A stretch of DNA of 64,000 nt from an uncultured Lachnospiraceae bacterium (GTDB taxonomy: Bacteria; Bacillota; Clostridia; Lachnospirales; Lachnospiraceae): assembly GCA_947593735.1 (NCBI GenBank), contig CANQDT010000007.1:21293-85292 (forward strand), given 5' to 3'. Below, in pieces: positions 9,419 through 18,364 of the stretch. The translations under genes were made by a program, and so were the position numbers. Within the stretch, counting starts at the first letter, position 1, and each line of letters begins with the position of its first letter. The notes under the pieces are model-generated. The model made no database searches. It saw only the letters and a program-made list of their open reading frames with translations, and was not told the origin of the DNA.

Positions 9419-11461
9419 ATGCGTTTATACAGACAAAGTTTATGGAAAGCCGGTATGGTTCTATGCATGGTCGTATTGTGCGCATGGATGGGTTTCAAAG
9501 CATCTGCGGCAGGATATGACAGTGAAGTTGAATTATACAAAGGTCAGAAAGTCACGTTTTCCATTTCGGCAAGTTACAGCAGTATGAATACGAAAGTTGC
9601 CACCGTGACCCAAAAAGGGCAGCTGACAGGAAAAAAGGTAGGGACGGCTACGATCCTTGCCAAAGTCCGGTCGGATACATATCGGATAAAGGTAACGGTC
9701 GTTCCCACAAAGAAAACGTATAAGGTTGAAGTTGGAAAATCGCTGACGATATCTTCCGGCGGGTGGAACTATACGATCGGCAACGGATCATCAAAGGCGG
9801 TCCTGTCGAAAAAAGGAAAACAATATATCATCAAAGGGAAAAAAGAAGGCGGCGTTTTATTAAAGGCTGCCAAAGGAAAAAAACATAAATATTATAAATT
9901 GCAGATCGTAAAGAAAGGATCGCTCAAGGAAAAATCCGATTCCGGGAAAAGCAGCGGTTCGGACGCGAATCCGTCGGAAAAGGATCCCGATCCGTATGAA
10001 GTAGTCGATGTACCAAGCGTGATCGGCAGAACAGAAGAAAACGCGTCGAGTATATTGGAGCAGTTGGGGCTGGTTGTCCAAATCAGCGGCGTGTATGATT
10101 CGGATTATGAAACGGGATACGTCACGGATCAGAGCATTGCGCCTGACGCTTCGGTCGTAAAGGGAAGTACGATCGTGATTTTTGTCTGCCAGGGCAGGAA
10201 ACCGGAAAAAAATGAATTGTCAGGCGTCACCCTGAACCGCACGACAATTTCTTCCCAGAAAATAGGAGAGACGGTCAATCTGTCAGTCACCGCTTATACG
10301 CCGGAGGACGCGAAAGACCGGAGCCTTACATGGACTTCTTCCAATTCATCGGTCGCGTCTGTCAGCGGGAGCGATCAGGGCGCGACGGTAACGGTGAAAG
10401 GATATGGAACGGCGGTGATACAGGCAAAAAGCAGCAGCGATATCGTCGTAGGAACGTGCGATGTAACGGCGACAGATCCGAATCCGGCTCTGACAAAGGT
10501 TGAATTGAGCCAGTCTTCCATGCAGCTGGAAAAAGGGAAAACGGGAACATTATCCATTCGTTCTTTTACTCCGTCCAATGGAGACGCGGGCAGCCTGCTG
10601 TGGAGTTCCACGTCGACCGCCGTAGCGTCGGTGAGCGGCAATGGGAAGTCGGCGACAGTGACGGCAAAAGGAAGCGGGACGGCGACGATCCAGGTCAAAA
10701 ACAGCAGCGGGACTGTGGTTGGTTCCTGTACAGTAAAGGTTTCCGAAGCGGCAGCCGTTACGCCTTCCAGCGTTGTTTTAAACCGATCCTCCCTGTCGTT
10801 TACTAAAAATGGGGAAACGGGTACGCTGTCGGTTACTTCCTGTTCCCCGGGCAACGCGGATCCGGGTACGCTGACCTGGAGTACCGCATCCTCCTCCGTG
10901 GCGACGGTCAGCGGGAGCGGGAAAACAGCGACAGTCAAGGCAACGGCATCCAAGTCGGCTTCCACCGTGATCTATGTGAAAAATTCCAATGGGGCGACCG
11001 TGGGAACCTGTACTGTCAATATCACGATTGCCGCTGCGGCGGCGGAACCGCAGACGATTTCATTCAATGTATCGGAATTAACGATCGAGAGCCTGAATAC
11101 ATCCCGAAGGCTTGTGGCGACATTGACCCCGGCAAATGCACCCGCCGCCTCTGTGACATGGAACAGTTCCAATCCGTCCGTCGCGTCCGTTACGGAAGGG
11201 ATTGTCGTGACGACAGGCAGAGGGGAATGTACGATTACCGCTTCCCTGCCAAATGGCAGGACGGCAAGCTGCAAGGTATATTCGATCCTGCTCGGCGATA
11301 TCGACAATGACGGAAAAGTAACCTCCAGCGACAGTTATGAATTGATCAAATATCTGAACAAAACGATTTCTCTGACACCATATCAGATGAAGGCAGCAGA
11401 CGTGAATCGGGACGGCGTAGTGGATGATAATGACCGGGAAGCGCTTCGTGCATTGCAATAA
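9419..11461 (+). CDS. Secreted PASTA / Big2 / dockerin protein
   Basis: A 680-residue exported protein. The start was chosen at 9419 because GGAAGGAGGG lies 6 nt upstream and a proper signal peptide follows (MRLYRQSLWKAGMVL to FKASA/AG); an upstream TTG extension lacks these. The order is one or two bacterial Ig-like (Big2) N-terminal domains (31-160), a Ser/Asp-rich linker, one PASTA domain (DVPSVIGRTEENASSILEQL, about 193-258), four Big2 domains (267-618, each with SSNSSVASVSG-type cores), then a dockerin (LLGDIDNDGKVTSSDSYELI and AADVNRDGVVDDNDREAL, 625-680). PASTA domains usually sit on PknB-type kinases and bind peptidoglycan or muropeptides. Here the domain is on a separate secreted protein, two genes before a kinase that has none. 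It is 36 bp ahead of the phosphatase gene and appears to be the first gene of the cluster. Confidence 0.8.
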   Translation: MRLYRQSLWKAGMVLCMVVLCAWMGFKASAAGYDSEVELYKGQKVTFSISASYSSMNTKVATVTQKGQLTGKKVGTATILAKVRSDTYRIKVTVVPTKKTYKVEVGKSLTISSGGWNYTIGNGSSKAVLSKKGKQYIIKGKKEGGVLLKAAKGKKHKYYKLQIVKKGSLKEKSDSGKSSGSDANPSEKDPDPYEVVDVPSVIGRTEENASSILEQLGLVVQISGVYDSDYETGYVTDQSIAPDASVVKGSTIVIFVCQGRKPEKNELSGVTLNRTTISSQKIGETVNLSVTAYTPEDAKDRSLTWTSSNSSVASVSGSDQGATVTVKGYGTAVIQAKSSSDIVVGTCDVTATDPNPALTKVELSQSSMQLEKGKTGTLSIRSFTPSNGDAGSLLWSSTSTAVASVSGNGKSATVTAKGSGTATIQVKNSSGTVVGSCTVKVSEAAAVTPSSVVLNRSSLSFTKNGETGTLSVTSCSPGNADPGTLTWSTASSSVATVSGSGKTATVKATASKSASTVIYVKNSNGATVGTCTVNITIAAAAAEPQTISFNVSELTIESLNTSRRLVATLTPANAPAASVTWNSSNPSVASVTEGIVVTTGRGECTITASLPNGRTASCKVYSILLGDIDNDGKVTSSDSYELIKYLNKTISLTPYQMKAADVNRDGVVDDNDREALRALQ

Positions 11462-11497
11462 ACGCTGCCGTGATACGGCTTTAAGGATAACCGGAAT

Positions 11498-12289
11498 ATG
11501 GCATATATGATTGACGCCCGCGTTCTCTCTTATCGGGGGAAGGTGCGGGAAAATAACGAGGACAGTTATTATTTTGACGGCGTATGTTCAGAAATCGGAC
11601 AGCCACGCGATCAGGAAATTTCAGGAAAAAGGTGCAGCACCCGGAACTATCACTGCTTTGGCGTTTTTGACGGTATGGGCGGATGTATGCACGGAGAACA
11701 GGCGTCCTTTCTGGCGGCGCGGAGCGTTTACTATACATGGCGCATTTATGAAAAAGTGGAAGCCATTGAACCGGAAACGCTTTTGGCGGAAGCATATGAA
11801 AGGATGAACCGGGCGGTGCTCAGGCGGCTGGAGCAGATCAAATGCGGTCAAATGGGCAGCACTGCAGCGCTGCTGCTGTTTCACAGGGACTTTGTCGTAG
11901 TCAGCAATGTTGGCGACAGCAGGATCTTCCGGTTCCGAAACGGAGACGGGTCGATGCTTTCCCAGGATCACACGGACTGGAAAATACTCGAAATGATGAA
12001 GCTGCAAAACGAAAAACCGCAGTTGACCCAGTATATTGGAATGAATGAGGAAGGAATGGTGGTGGAACCGTTTGTAAAGCGTTTTGCCATACAGCAGGGA
12101 GACTATTATCTGATCTGCAGCGACGGGCTGACGGATCTGGTGTCCCTGGACCAGATGAAGCAGGTTTTCGCGGAAAAGGGCAGCCTGGAAGAAAAAATGA
12201 AGCAGCTTTATGATCTGTCCTGGGAGGCGGGAGCCACGGATAATACGACGATGATTTTATGCCGGATCAGGAAAAGGTGGGAAAAATAA
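11498..12289 (+). CDS. PP2C-family Ser/Thr phosphatase 1
   Basis: A 263-residue cytosolic PPM/PP2C phosphatase that removes phosphate from Ser and Thr, probably opposing the kinase in the next gene. The metal-binding motifs are present: RENNEDS (near residue 18), FDGMGG with Asp58, NVGDSRIFRFRNG, SDGLTDLV and GATDNTTMILCRIR. The length suits the bacterial Stp type. Start ATG 11498 has AAGGAT about 9 nt upstream; a second in-frame ATG follows at 11507. The stop lies 2 bp before the kinase ATG, the usual phosphatase-kinase pairing of Firmicutes, but this pair lies next to tad genes, not near the prkC/rsgA locus. Confidence 0.9.
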   Translation: MAYMIDARVLSYRGKVRENNEDSYYFDGVCSEIGQPRDQEISGKRCSTRNYHCFGVFDGMGGCMHGEQASFLAARSVYYTWRIYEKVEAIEPETLLAEAYERMNRAVLRRLEQIKCGQMGSTAALLLFHRDFVVVSNVGDSRIFRFRNGDGSMLSQDHTDWKILEMMKLQNEKPQLTQYIGMNEEGMVVEPFVKRFAIQQGDYYLICSDGLTDLVSLDQMKQVFAEKGSLEEKMKQLYDLSWEAGATDNTTMILCRIRKRWEK

Positions 12290-12291
12290 AA

Positions 12292-14175
12292 ATGGCTCTT
12301 GATGTTGTACTGCCAGAGAGCTGGTCCGACTGGAGACTGCTCTCCGTGATAGGAGAAGGTTCCTTTGGAAAAGTGTATAAAGCGCAGCGGCAGGAATTTG
12401 GACAGACCTTTTATTCCGCGATCAAAATTCTATCGGTGCCCCATGACAAAGCTGCCATTCAGGCGGCGCGCATGGAGGGAGTTTCGGACGACGAGTCTCT
12501 GCGCGACTATTTCTATGAAATAGTCGAGGACTGGATCAATGAAATCCGCATGATGGAGGATATGAAGGGGACCCCGAATATTGTCAATATCCAGGACTAT
12601 AAGGTTGTGGAGAAAAAAACGACCATTGGCTGGGACATTTATATCCGCATGGAACTGCTGACCGGATTTGAGGAAATTCTTCAGAGAAAACAAAATCTGA
12701 CGGAAGAAGAGATCATCAAGGTCGGCTGCGACATCTGTAAAGCCCTGGAATATTGCCAGCGCAAAAATGTGGTCCACCGGGATATCAAATTCGCCAATAT
12801 TTTTGTGTCGGAATTTGGAGATTACAAGCTTGGGGATTTTGGAGTCGCGAGGCACCTGGAAAAGACCATGTCCGAGCTGTCGCAAAAAGGAACCAAAGCA
12901 TATATGGCGCCGGAAATATTCAAAGGCGGGCAGTATGACCGGTCGGTGGATATCTATTCCCTCGGGATTGTTTTGTACCGGTTGGCGAACCATGGGCGGA
13001 ATCCGTTCTGTCCTTCCTGGCCGGATAAGATTTCTTTCCGCGACGAAGAAAACGCGCTGTATCTGCGCATGACGGGGAAGCCGCTGCCGAAGCCCGATCA
13101 GGCGAGCGACGAGCTGGCGAAGGTCATCTTAAAAGCGTGCGAGTTCCGGGCGGAAGACCGGTATCAATCTCCAAAAGAATTTCGGCACAGCCTGGAAAAG
13201 GTAAAAACCGCGGAAAATCAGGAAGAAAAGAAAGTGGTTCCCATCCCGGAACCAGAACCGGATCCCGATCCTGCAGAAAATACGGAAACCCTGGATTCAG
13301 ATGAAATATCAAAATTATTTCATTCGTTGAACGGCGAAGGGAGAAAGCCGGTATCACCGGAGAAAAATCAGGGTGATCCCGCGTCTTTTTTAAGAGAAAA
13401 AAGAAAGAAAATAATTTTGAGCCTGATATCCGTATGCGTTTGCGCCTGCCTGGCGACGGCGCTGGCGGTACTGGCGGTACATACAAACCGTCCCGCGCGC
13501 AGGAAAGCGGAGGAAGAAACGCCAGTGACCGTTTCCGAACCGATCTCGGAAGAGGAGCGGCAGGAGGCTTTGGAAATGAGTCTGGAATCCATACAGGCAC
13601 TTGCGGACAACCATCAGTATCAGGAAGCCCAGGAAGCGCTGGACCGTCTGGAGTATTCTCTGGAGCGCAGAGATATGGATACTTCCGCCATGGAAGAGAA
13701 AAGGAAAGAAATCGAAAATGCGGAGGAAGCATATAAAACGCTTCAAAAGTATAAGGGGATCATGGCAAAAGGAAACGACTATTACGAAAAGGGGCAATAT
13801 GACAAGGCAATAGAACAATATCGCAAGGCAAAGGAAACAGAGAAAAGCCGGGCGGAGGAAGTGAATGAGAAAATCGCCAAATGTAAGGAAAAGAAGAAAG
13901 AGCTTGCCGACGCGGCAAGGCAGGAGAAGATGAACCCGCCCGCCGGTTCCGGAACGACTGGCGGGAATACGACCGTGACTCCTTCCCCGCCTGTTGGAGG
14001 TAATTCCTGGAACAACGGAACGGGGAACAATTCTAATTACAATCCGTCCGGAGGAGGCAGTTCCAACACGACTCAAAAAAACTCCGGCAGCGGAACAGGC
14101 GGAGGGAGCACTTCGAAGCCGTCGATTGATTTTACCGTGATAGATGATGAAAATTATGATTTCAGCGTCGATTGA
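12292..14175 (+). CDS. Membrane Ser/Thr protein kinase with extracytoplasmic helical domain, no PASTA
   Basis: A 627-residue Hanks-type kinase. The start is ATG 12292 with AAGGTGGG about 10 nt upstream; the longer frame from 12259 would overlap the phosphatase gene. Kinase domain about 10-305: glycine loop GEGSFGKVY, catalytic Lys45 (SAIKIL), HRDIKFANIF with Asp164, DFGVARH with Asp182, GTKAYMAPEIF. A Pro/Glu-rich linker leads to one membrane helix (about 373-396, KIILSLISVCVCACLATALA). The outer part is helical and TPR-like (YYEKGQYDKAIEQYRKAKE) and then Gly/Asn/Ser-rich, ending in an acidic tail with FTVIDDENYDFSVD. Typical PrkC/PknB kinases have extracellular PASTA repeats; this one has none. 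Substrates are unknown; neighbouring FHA and Tad proteins are the obvious candidates. Confidence 0.92.
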   Translation: MALDVVLPESWSDWRLLSVIGEGSFGKVYKAQRQEFGQTFYSAIKILSVPHDKAAIQAARMEGVSDDESLRDYFYEIVEDWINEIRMMEDMKGTPNIVNIQDYKVVEKKTTIGWDIYIRMELLTGFEEILQRKQNLTEEEIIKVGCDICKALEYCQRKNVVHRDIKFANIFVSEFGDYKLGDFGVARHLEKTMSELSQKGTKAYMAPEIFKGGQYDRSVDIYSLGIVLYRLANHGRNPFCPSWPDKISFRDEENALYLRMTGKPLPKPDQASDELAKVILKACEFRAEDRYQSPKEFRHSLEKVKTAENQEEKKVVPIPEPEPDPDPAENTETLDSDEISKLFHSLNGEGRKPVSPEKNQGDPASFLREKRKKIILSLISVCVCACLATALAVLAVHTNRPARRKAEEETPVTVSEPISEEERQEALEMSLESIQALADNHQYQEAQEALDRLEYSLERRDMDTSAMEEKRKEIENAEEAYKTLQKYKGIMAKGNDYYEKGQYDKAIEQYRKAKETEKSRAEEVNEKIAKCKEKKKELADAARQEKMNPPAGSGTTGGNTTVTPSPPVGGNSWNNGTGNNSNYNPSGGGSSNTTQKNSGSGTGGGSTSKPSIDFTVIDDENYDFSVD

Positions 14176-14195
14176 TAAAACAGAGGATACAGAAT

Positions 14196-15200
14196 ATGCG
14201 CGATTTTGATTTCAACGATAAGTTTGATAAAACAGTAGCGATCATTCCGGAAGAAGAGGAAGAATGGCAAAATTTCCTGTCCGGAAACGGGGAGGACCCT
14301 TTGGGTGAGCCGGAAGATCCATTTGGAGAATTTGAGAATACGGTAGAAATGGAACGGGATCCCGGCGGTCTGGAAAGTTCCCGCACCGCGTCCATGCCCG
14401 GGGAAAAGAACCCGTTTGACATGACAGGAGTCATCGATCCTCAGGAAGAATTGCGCAGAATGATGGAATACGACCCCGGTATCCGCGGGATCGCGTCTGT
14501 CTGTGAGATCGGGAAAAGGGAGCAGCAGCAGGATTCCTGCCGTTATTGCGAGAAACAAAATGAGGAAGTGTTCGCGGTGGTCGCCGACGGCATCGGCTCT
14601 TATGAGCAGAGCGGCGAGATCAGCACATTCATCACGGAATATATGGCAGACCGGTTCATGAGAGAGGACATTGGGAGTGATCTTGTTCCGTTTATCACAG
14701 AAACCAATGATATGGTACGCCAATATATGAAGCAAAACCGGATAAAAAAAGCGGGAAGCACGGTGACCGCCCTCTGGATCGGGAAGAATGATATGAAATG
14801 GCTTTCTGTCGGGGACAGTAAGATTTTCCTCTTTCGCGACCGCTCCCTGGTGCAGCTGAACAGGGAACATAATTTCGGAATGCTCCTTGACGAGCAGGCA
14901 AAGCTGGGGAACATTACGAAGCGGCAGGCGGAAAGCCATCCAAAACGGAAGGCGCTGGTCAGTTATGTTGGAATGGAGCAAATTCCATATGTGGATTATT
15001 CCAGGGAAAAAGTATCTCTAAAGTTCGGGGATCGGATTTTAATTGCCACGGATGGTATCGTTCAGAGCCTGAGTGAGAACGAGATCACAGAAATACTGCG
15101 GGACAGCGCGCAGAGAGCGGCGGAACGGATCAAAGAGGAGATCCGGAAGAGGGATAAGCGGTATCAGGATAATTATGCGGCAGTCGTGATAGGGTTTTGA
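14196..15200 (+). CDS. PP2C-family phosphatase 2 with acidic N-terminal extension
   Basis: A 334-residue cytosolic protein. Start ATG 14196 is preceded by AGAGGA at 8 nt; a TTG 24 bp upstream overlaps the kinase stop and is less likely. Residues 1-95 are acidic and probably unstructured, with FDKTVAI at 10-16 and ENTVEME further on. TVAI fits the pThr-x-x-Ile pattern often read by FHA domains, and an FHA protein is encoded later in the cluster. The PP2C fold follows: REQQQDS in place of the usual RxxNEDS, VADGIGSYEQSGE in place of DGMGGHxxGE, SVGDSKIFLF, ATDGIVQSL and DNYAAVVIGF. The metal aspartates are kept but the second glycine of DGMGG is Ser, so activity may be altered. Dephosphorylation of kinase targets is the likely role. 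Confidence 0.85.
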   Translation: MRDFDFNDKFDKTVAIIPEEEEEWQNFLSGNGEDPLGEPEDPFGEFENTVEMERDPGGLESSRTASMPGEKNPFDMTGVIDPQEELRRMMEYDPGIRGIASVCEIGKREQQQDSCRYCEKQNEEVFAVVADGIGSYEQSGEISTFITEYMADRFMREDIGSDLVPFITETNDMVRQYMKQNRIKKAGSTVTALWIGKNDMKWLSVGDSKIFLFRDRSLVQLNREHNFGMLLDEQAKLGNITKRQAESHPKRKALVSYVGMEQIPYVDYSREKVSLKFGDRILIATDGIVQSLSENEITEILRDSAQRAAERIKEEIRKRDKRYQDNYAAVVIGF

Positions 15201-15232
15201 TCGACGATAGAAGAATATCAGGGAGTGTATGA

Positions 15233-16297
15233 ATGAGAATTAAATTGGTGATCTTGGATCAAAACGAGGAATATCTGGAACGGCTCAGCACGCTGATACG
15301 CAAGCAATATATGGAGAAGTTTGAATTAAATTGGTTCACCAGGCTGGAGGCGCTGGATCAGTATGTGAAAAAAAATAATTTTGACATCCTGCTGATTTCG
15401 GACGTTTTTAAAGACTATCAGCCGGGAAAGGGGATCAAAGTTTATTTTGTAGAAAAGGCAGGCATAACAAAGATCAATAACGAGCCAGCCCTTTGTAAGT
15501 ATCAAAGCGTGGACAATCTGTACCGCCAGCTGATCCAGATTATGGCGGATCATGGGGAAGACATACAGGTTCAATTTGGGAATACGGATGTATGCGGAAG
15601 AGTGGTAGCTTTTTCTTCTTTTGAGGGAGGAACCGGGAAGACGACCATGGCGGTCGCGTACGCGAGGAAACAGGTCACGGCGGGGAAAAAGGTTGTCTAT
15701 CTCAGCACGGAAGATTTTCCGGTTATGAATCTCATTTTTCAGGGAAAAAGTGAGTTTGGATTGAGCGATGTATTTTATGCGCTGAAAAGCAAGCGTGGGA
15801 ACTTGTCAATGAAACTGGCAGGAGCGGTACAGACGGATCCAAACGGGATATATTTCTTTTCCGATTGTGTGAATCCTGTGGAGCTGCAGGAGATGGAAGG
15901 CGAGGATTGGGGCGCGCTGGTCCGTGCGATTCAGGAGATAAGGATAGCGGACATAATCGTACTCGATATGCCGGGCGGAATATCCGAAAAAAACAGGTTG
16001 TTATGGAATCAGGCAGATGTTGTTGCCATGGTAACAAAGTATGATTCGGTTACGCAATATAAATTATACGAAATGATGTTGGCAGTAAATACATTGGATA
16101 ATCAGGAAAATCATGGATATGTGAGGAAATTGCGATTTATAGGCAATCAGTGTGACGATTTCCCAATTAACGCGGAAATAGGGATTACCACTGGGAATAT
16201 GCTCGGATGTTTTCCATATAAAGGCATATGCAGGCTGGATGAAGCGATAAATGCTGTGTTATCTGATGGGAACAGTAATCTGTTGTTAAAACTGTAA
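15233..16297 (+). CDS. tadZ: TadZ/CpaE-like ATPase for Tad pilus localisation
   Basis: A 354-residue ParA/MinD-superfamily protein. The N-terminal about 110 residues resemble an atypical receiver domain (KLVILDQNEEYLERLSTLI, then FDILLISDVF). The ATPase part starts near 122 with a deviant Walker A (SSFEGGTGKTTMAVAYARKQ) and has IADIIVLDMPGG as the Walker B region. TadZ/CpaE proteins place the Tad secretion complex in the cell. Position directly before tadA, tadB and tadC supports the call. The ATG has GGGAGTG about 5 nt upstream. The gap from the phosphatase gene is 32 bp, so the signalling and pilus genes probably share one transcript. Confidence 0.88.
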   Translation: MRIKLVILDQNEEYLERLSTLIRKQYMEKFELNWFTRLEALDQYVKKNNFDILLISDVFKDYQPGKGIKVYFVEKAGITKINNEPALCKYQSVDNLYRQLIQIMADHGEDIQVQFGNTDVCGRVVAFSSFEGGTGKTTMAVAYARKQVTAGKKVVYLSTEDFPVMNLIFQGKSEFGLSDVFYALKSKRGNLSMKLAGAVQTDPNGIYFFSDCVNPVELQEMEGEDWGALVRAIQEIRIADIIVLDMPGGISEKNRLLWNQADVVAMVTKYDSVTQYKLYEMMLAVNTLDNQENHGYVRKLRFIGNQCDDFPINAEIGITTGNMLGCFPYKGICRLDEAINAVLSDGNSNLLLKL

Positions 16298-16313
16298 ACA
16301 GGTGGAAAAAAGA

Positions 16314-17552
16314 ATGGAAGAAAAAGTTTTTCATGCTCTTACCAGGCAGATCGCGGATTTGATACGGACGGATTCGGAGCTTAGCCTGTTATCCAATGAA
16401 GATTTAAGAGAGAAAATAGATGAAATCGTGGAACATAATATTCAGGGAATTTATCTGAGTATCAATCAGCGGATTCAGATGACAGAACAGATTTTCAGCT
16501 CTGTTCGGGGACTTGGTATGTTGGACGGTATTTTATCGGACGACAACATCACCGAAGTTATGATCAACGGTCCGAATGATATTTTTATTGAAAGGGACGG
16601 AAAGGTATATAAAACAGAAGAAACGTTTGAAAACGAAAAAAAGCTGGAGGACATTGTACAGAGGATCGTAGGGATGGCAGGCAGGGAGGTAAATCAGGCA
16701 AATCCTATCGTGGATACCAGGCTGTCCAACGGCTCTCGTGTGAATGTAGTATTGCCTCCGATTGCTTTGAACGGACCCATTGTTACAATCCGTAAGTTTT
16801 CCAAAAAGCCTATGACGGTAGAACAGTTAATCCGATATGGTTCTATCACGCCGGAAGTGGCGGAAGTATTAAAGATACTGGTGGAAGCCAAATATAATAT
16901 TTTTATCAGCGGCGGAACAGGATCCGGGAAAACCACATTTTTAAATGCGATATCAAATTTTATTCCCGGAGACGAACGGGTCATTACGATCGAAGATTCG
17001 GCGGAGCTGCAGATTGTAAATATTGATAATATTGTAAAGCTGGAAACGAGAAATGCCAATTCTTCGGGAAGCGGGACGATCACCATACGGGATTTGATTA
17101 AATCTGCATTGCGTATGCGCCCGGAGAGAATTATCGTGGGCGAAGTGCGCGGCAGCGAAGCGTTGGATATGCTCCAGGCGATGAATACCGGGCATGACGG
17201 CTCCCTGTCTACTGGTCACGCTAATTCCACCCAGGATATGCTGAGCCGGCTGGAAACCATGGTATTGCAAGGGGCAGGCGGACTGCCTTTGGAGGCGATC
17301 CGGCAGCAGATCGCGTCAGCTCTGGATATTATCATCCATCTGTCCAGATTGCGGGACAAAACAAGAAGGACAATGGAAATATGCGAAGTTGCCGGATACA
17401 AAAACGGAGTGATCCAACTGAATCCACTGTACCGCTTTGTAGAATCGGAATACAGTACCCTGGATCATGTAGACGGCGAACTGAAACGAACCGGGAACCC
17501 ATTGATCCATGATTTCAAGTTGAAACTGGCAGGAATTACAAAAGTGATATAA
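16314..17552 (+). CDS. tadA: TadA/CpaF-type secretion ATPase
   Basis: A 412-residue hexameric motor ATPase that powers Tad/Flp pilus assembly at the cytoplasmic face of the membrane. Motifs: ISGGTGSGKTTFLNAISNF (Walker A near residue 200), ITIEDSAELQI (Asp box), RMRPERIIVGEVRGSEAL (Walker B region) and STGHANS (His box). The N-terminal domain carries the usual DDNITEVMINGP. The start was taken at ATG 16314 with AGGTGG 8 nt upstream; a GTG 12 bp earlier is possible. It lies 16 bp after tadZ and 11 bp before tadB. Confidence 0.95.
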   Translation: MEEKVFHALTRQIADLIRTDSELSLLSNEDLREKIDEIVEHNIQGIYLSINQRIQMTEQIFSSVRGLGMLDGILSDDNITEVMINGPNDIFIERDGKVYKTEETFENEKKLEDIVQRIVGMAGREVNQANPIVDTRLSNGSRVNVVLPPIALNGPIVTIRKFSKKPMTVEQLIRYGSITPEVAEVLKILVEAKYNIFISGGTGSGKTTFLNAISNFIPGDERVITIEDSAELQIVNIDNIVKLETRNANSSGSGTITIRDLIKSALRMRPERIIVGEVRGSEALDMLQAMNTGHDGSLSTGHANSTQDMLSRLETMVLQGAGGLPLEAIRQQIASALDIIIHLSRLRDKTRRTMEICEVAGYKNGVIQLNPLYRFVESEYSTLDHVDGELKRTGNPLIHDFKLKLAGITKVI

Positions 17553-17563
17553 GGGAAAGAAAA

Positions 17564-18352
17564 ATGAGTTTATTTGAAAAAAAACAGCCATACGAAGAGA
17601 AAAAAGGGATATTTGCATCTTCCATAGATTATCACGTTTATCATATGAGCCCTGCGGAGAAATGGATCGGAAGGACGCTGGGCTTTTTCTTGTGCTATAT
17701 TGCCATCTATATCTTCTTTAGCATGGTTCCTCTCAGCATTCTGGGAGGTGTTGCGGGAATATTTGCCGGAGAGCGGATTTTTCGGAACCAGCTGTGTAAA
17801 AGGCGGCAGCAGAAGCTGACAGTACAATTCAGGGATATGCTGGAAGCAATGAGTACTTCTCTTGGGGCAGGGAAAAATGTTCCGGAGGGATTGGCTGACG
17901 CGTTGACGGATATGAGCAATCAATATGGCGAGCAATCCTATATTGCCAACGAACTCAGAATGATCATCGCAGGCGTAAACAATAATATCTCAGTGGAGCA
18001 AATGCTGATGGATTTTGCGAAGCGGAGCGGGAACGAGGATATTGAAAGCTTTGCCAATGTGTTTGAAGTGTGCAACAGGCAGGGAGGTAATTTAAAGAAT
18101 ATCATTTATGAGACAAAGAATGTAATTTCACAGAAGATAGAGATAGAAATGGAGATCCGGACGATGATCAGCGGAGCAAGAAATGAGTTGAACGTCATGT
18201 CCGTTATGCCATTTATTATTGTACTTTCGACCAGAAGCTTTACGGAAAGCGGCGGATTCAATATGACCAGCTTCGTTGTCAAATGCGCGGCTTTGGCTGT
18301 ATTTATCATTGCGTATCTGATTGGATTGAAGATTGTAGATATTAAAGTATAG
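17564..18352 (+). CDS. tadB: TadB-like inner-membrane platform protein
   Basis: A 262-residue T2SSF-domain protein. Membrane helices are near 45-75 (TLGFFLCYIAIYIFFSMVPL) and at the C-terminus (CAALAVFIIAYLIGLKIVDI). The cytoplasmic T2SSF core has FRDMLEAMSTSLGAGKNVPE and a second half with FANVFEVCNRQGGNLKNIIY. TadB pairs with TadC to form the membrane platform turned by the TadA ATPase. The gene is 11 bp from tadA, with a GGGAAAG ribosome site. It is at the short end for the family, but both T2SSF halves appear complete. Confidence 0.9.
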   Translation: MSLFEKKQPYEEKKGIFASSIDYHVYHMSPAEKWIGRTLGFFLCYIAIYIFFSMVPLSILGGVAGIFAGERIFRNQLCKRRQQKLTVQFRDMLEAMSTSLGAGKNVPEGLADALTDMSNQYGEQSYIANELRMIIAGVNNNISVEQMLMDFAKRSGNEDIESFANVFEVCNRQGGNLKNIIYETKNVISQKIEIEMEIRTMISGARNELNVMSVMPFIIVLSTRSFTESGGFNMTSFVVKCAALAVFIIAYLIGLKIVDIKV

Positions 18353-18364
18353 GAGGCTCGTCCG

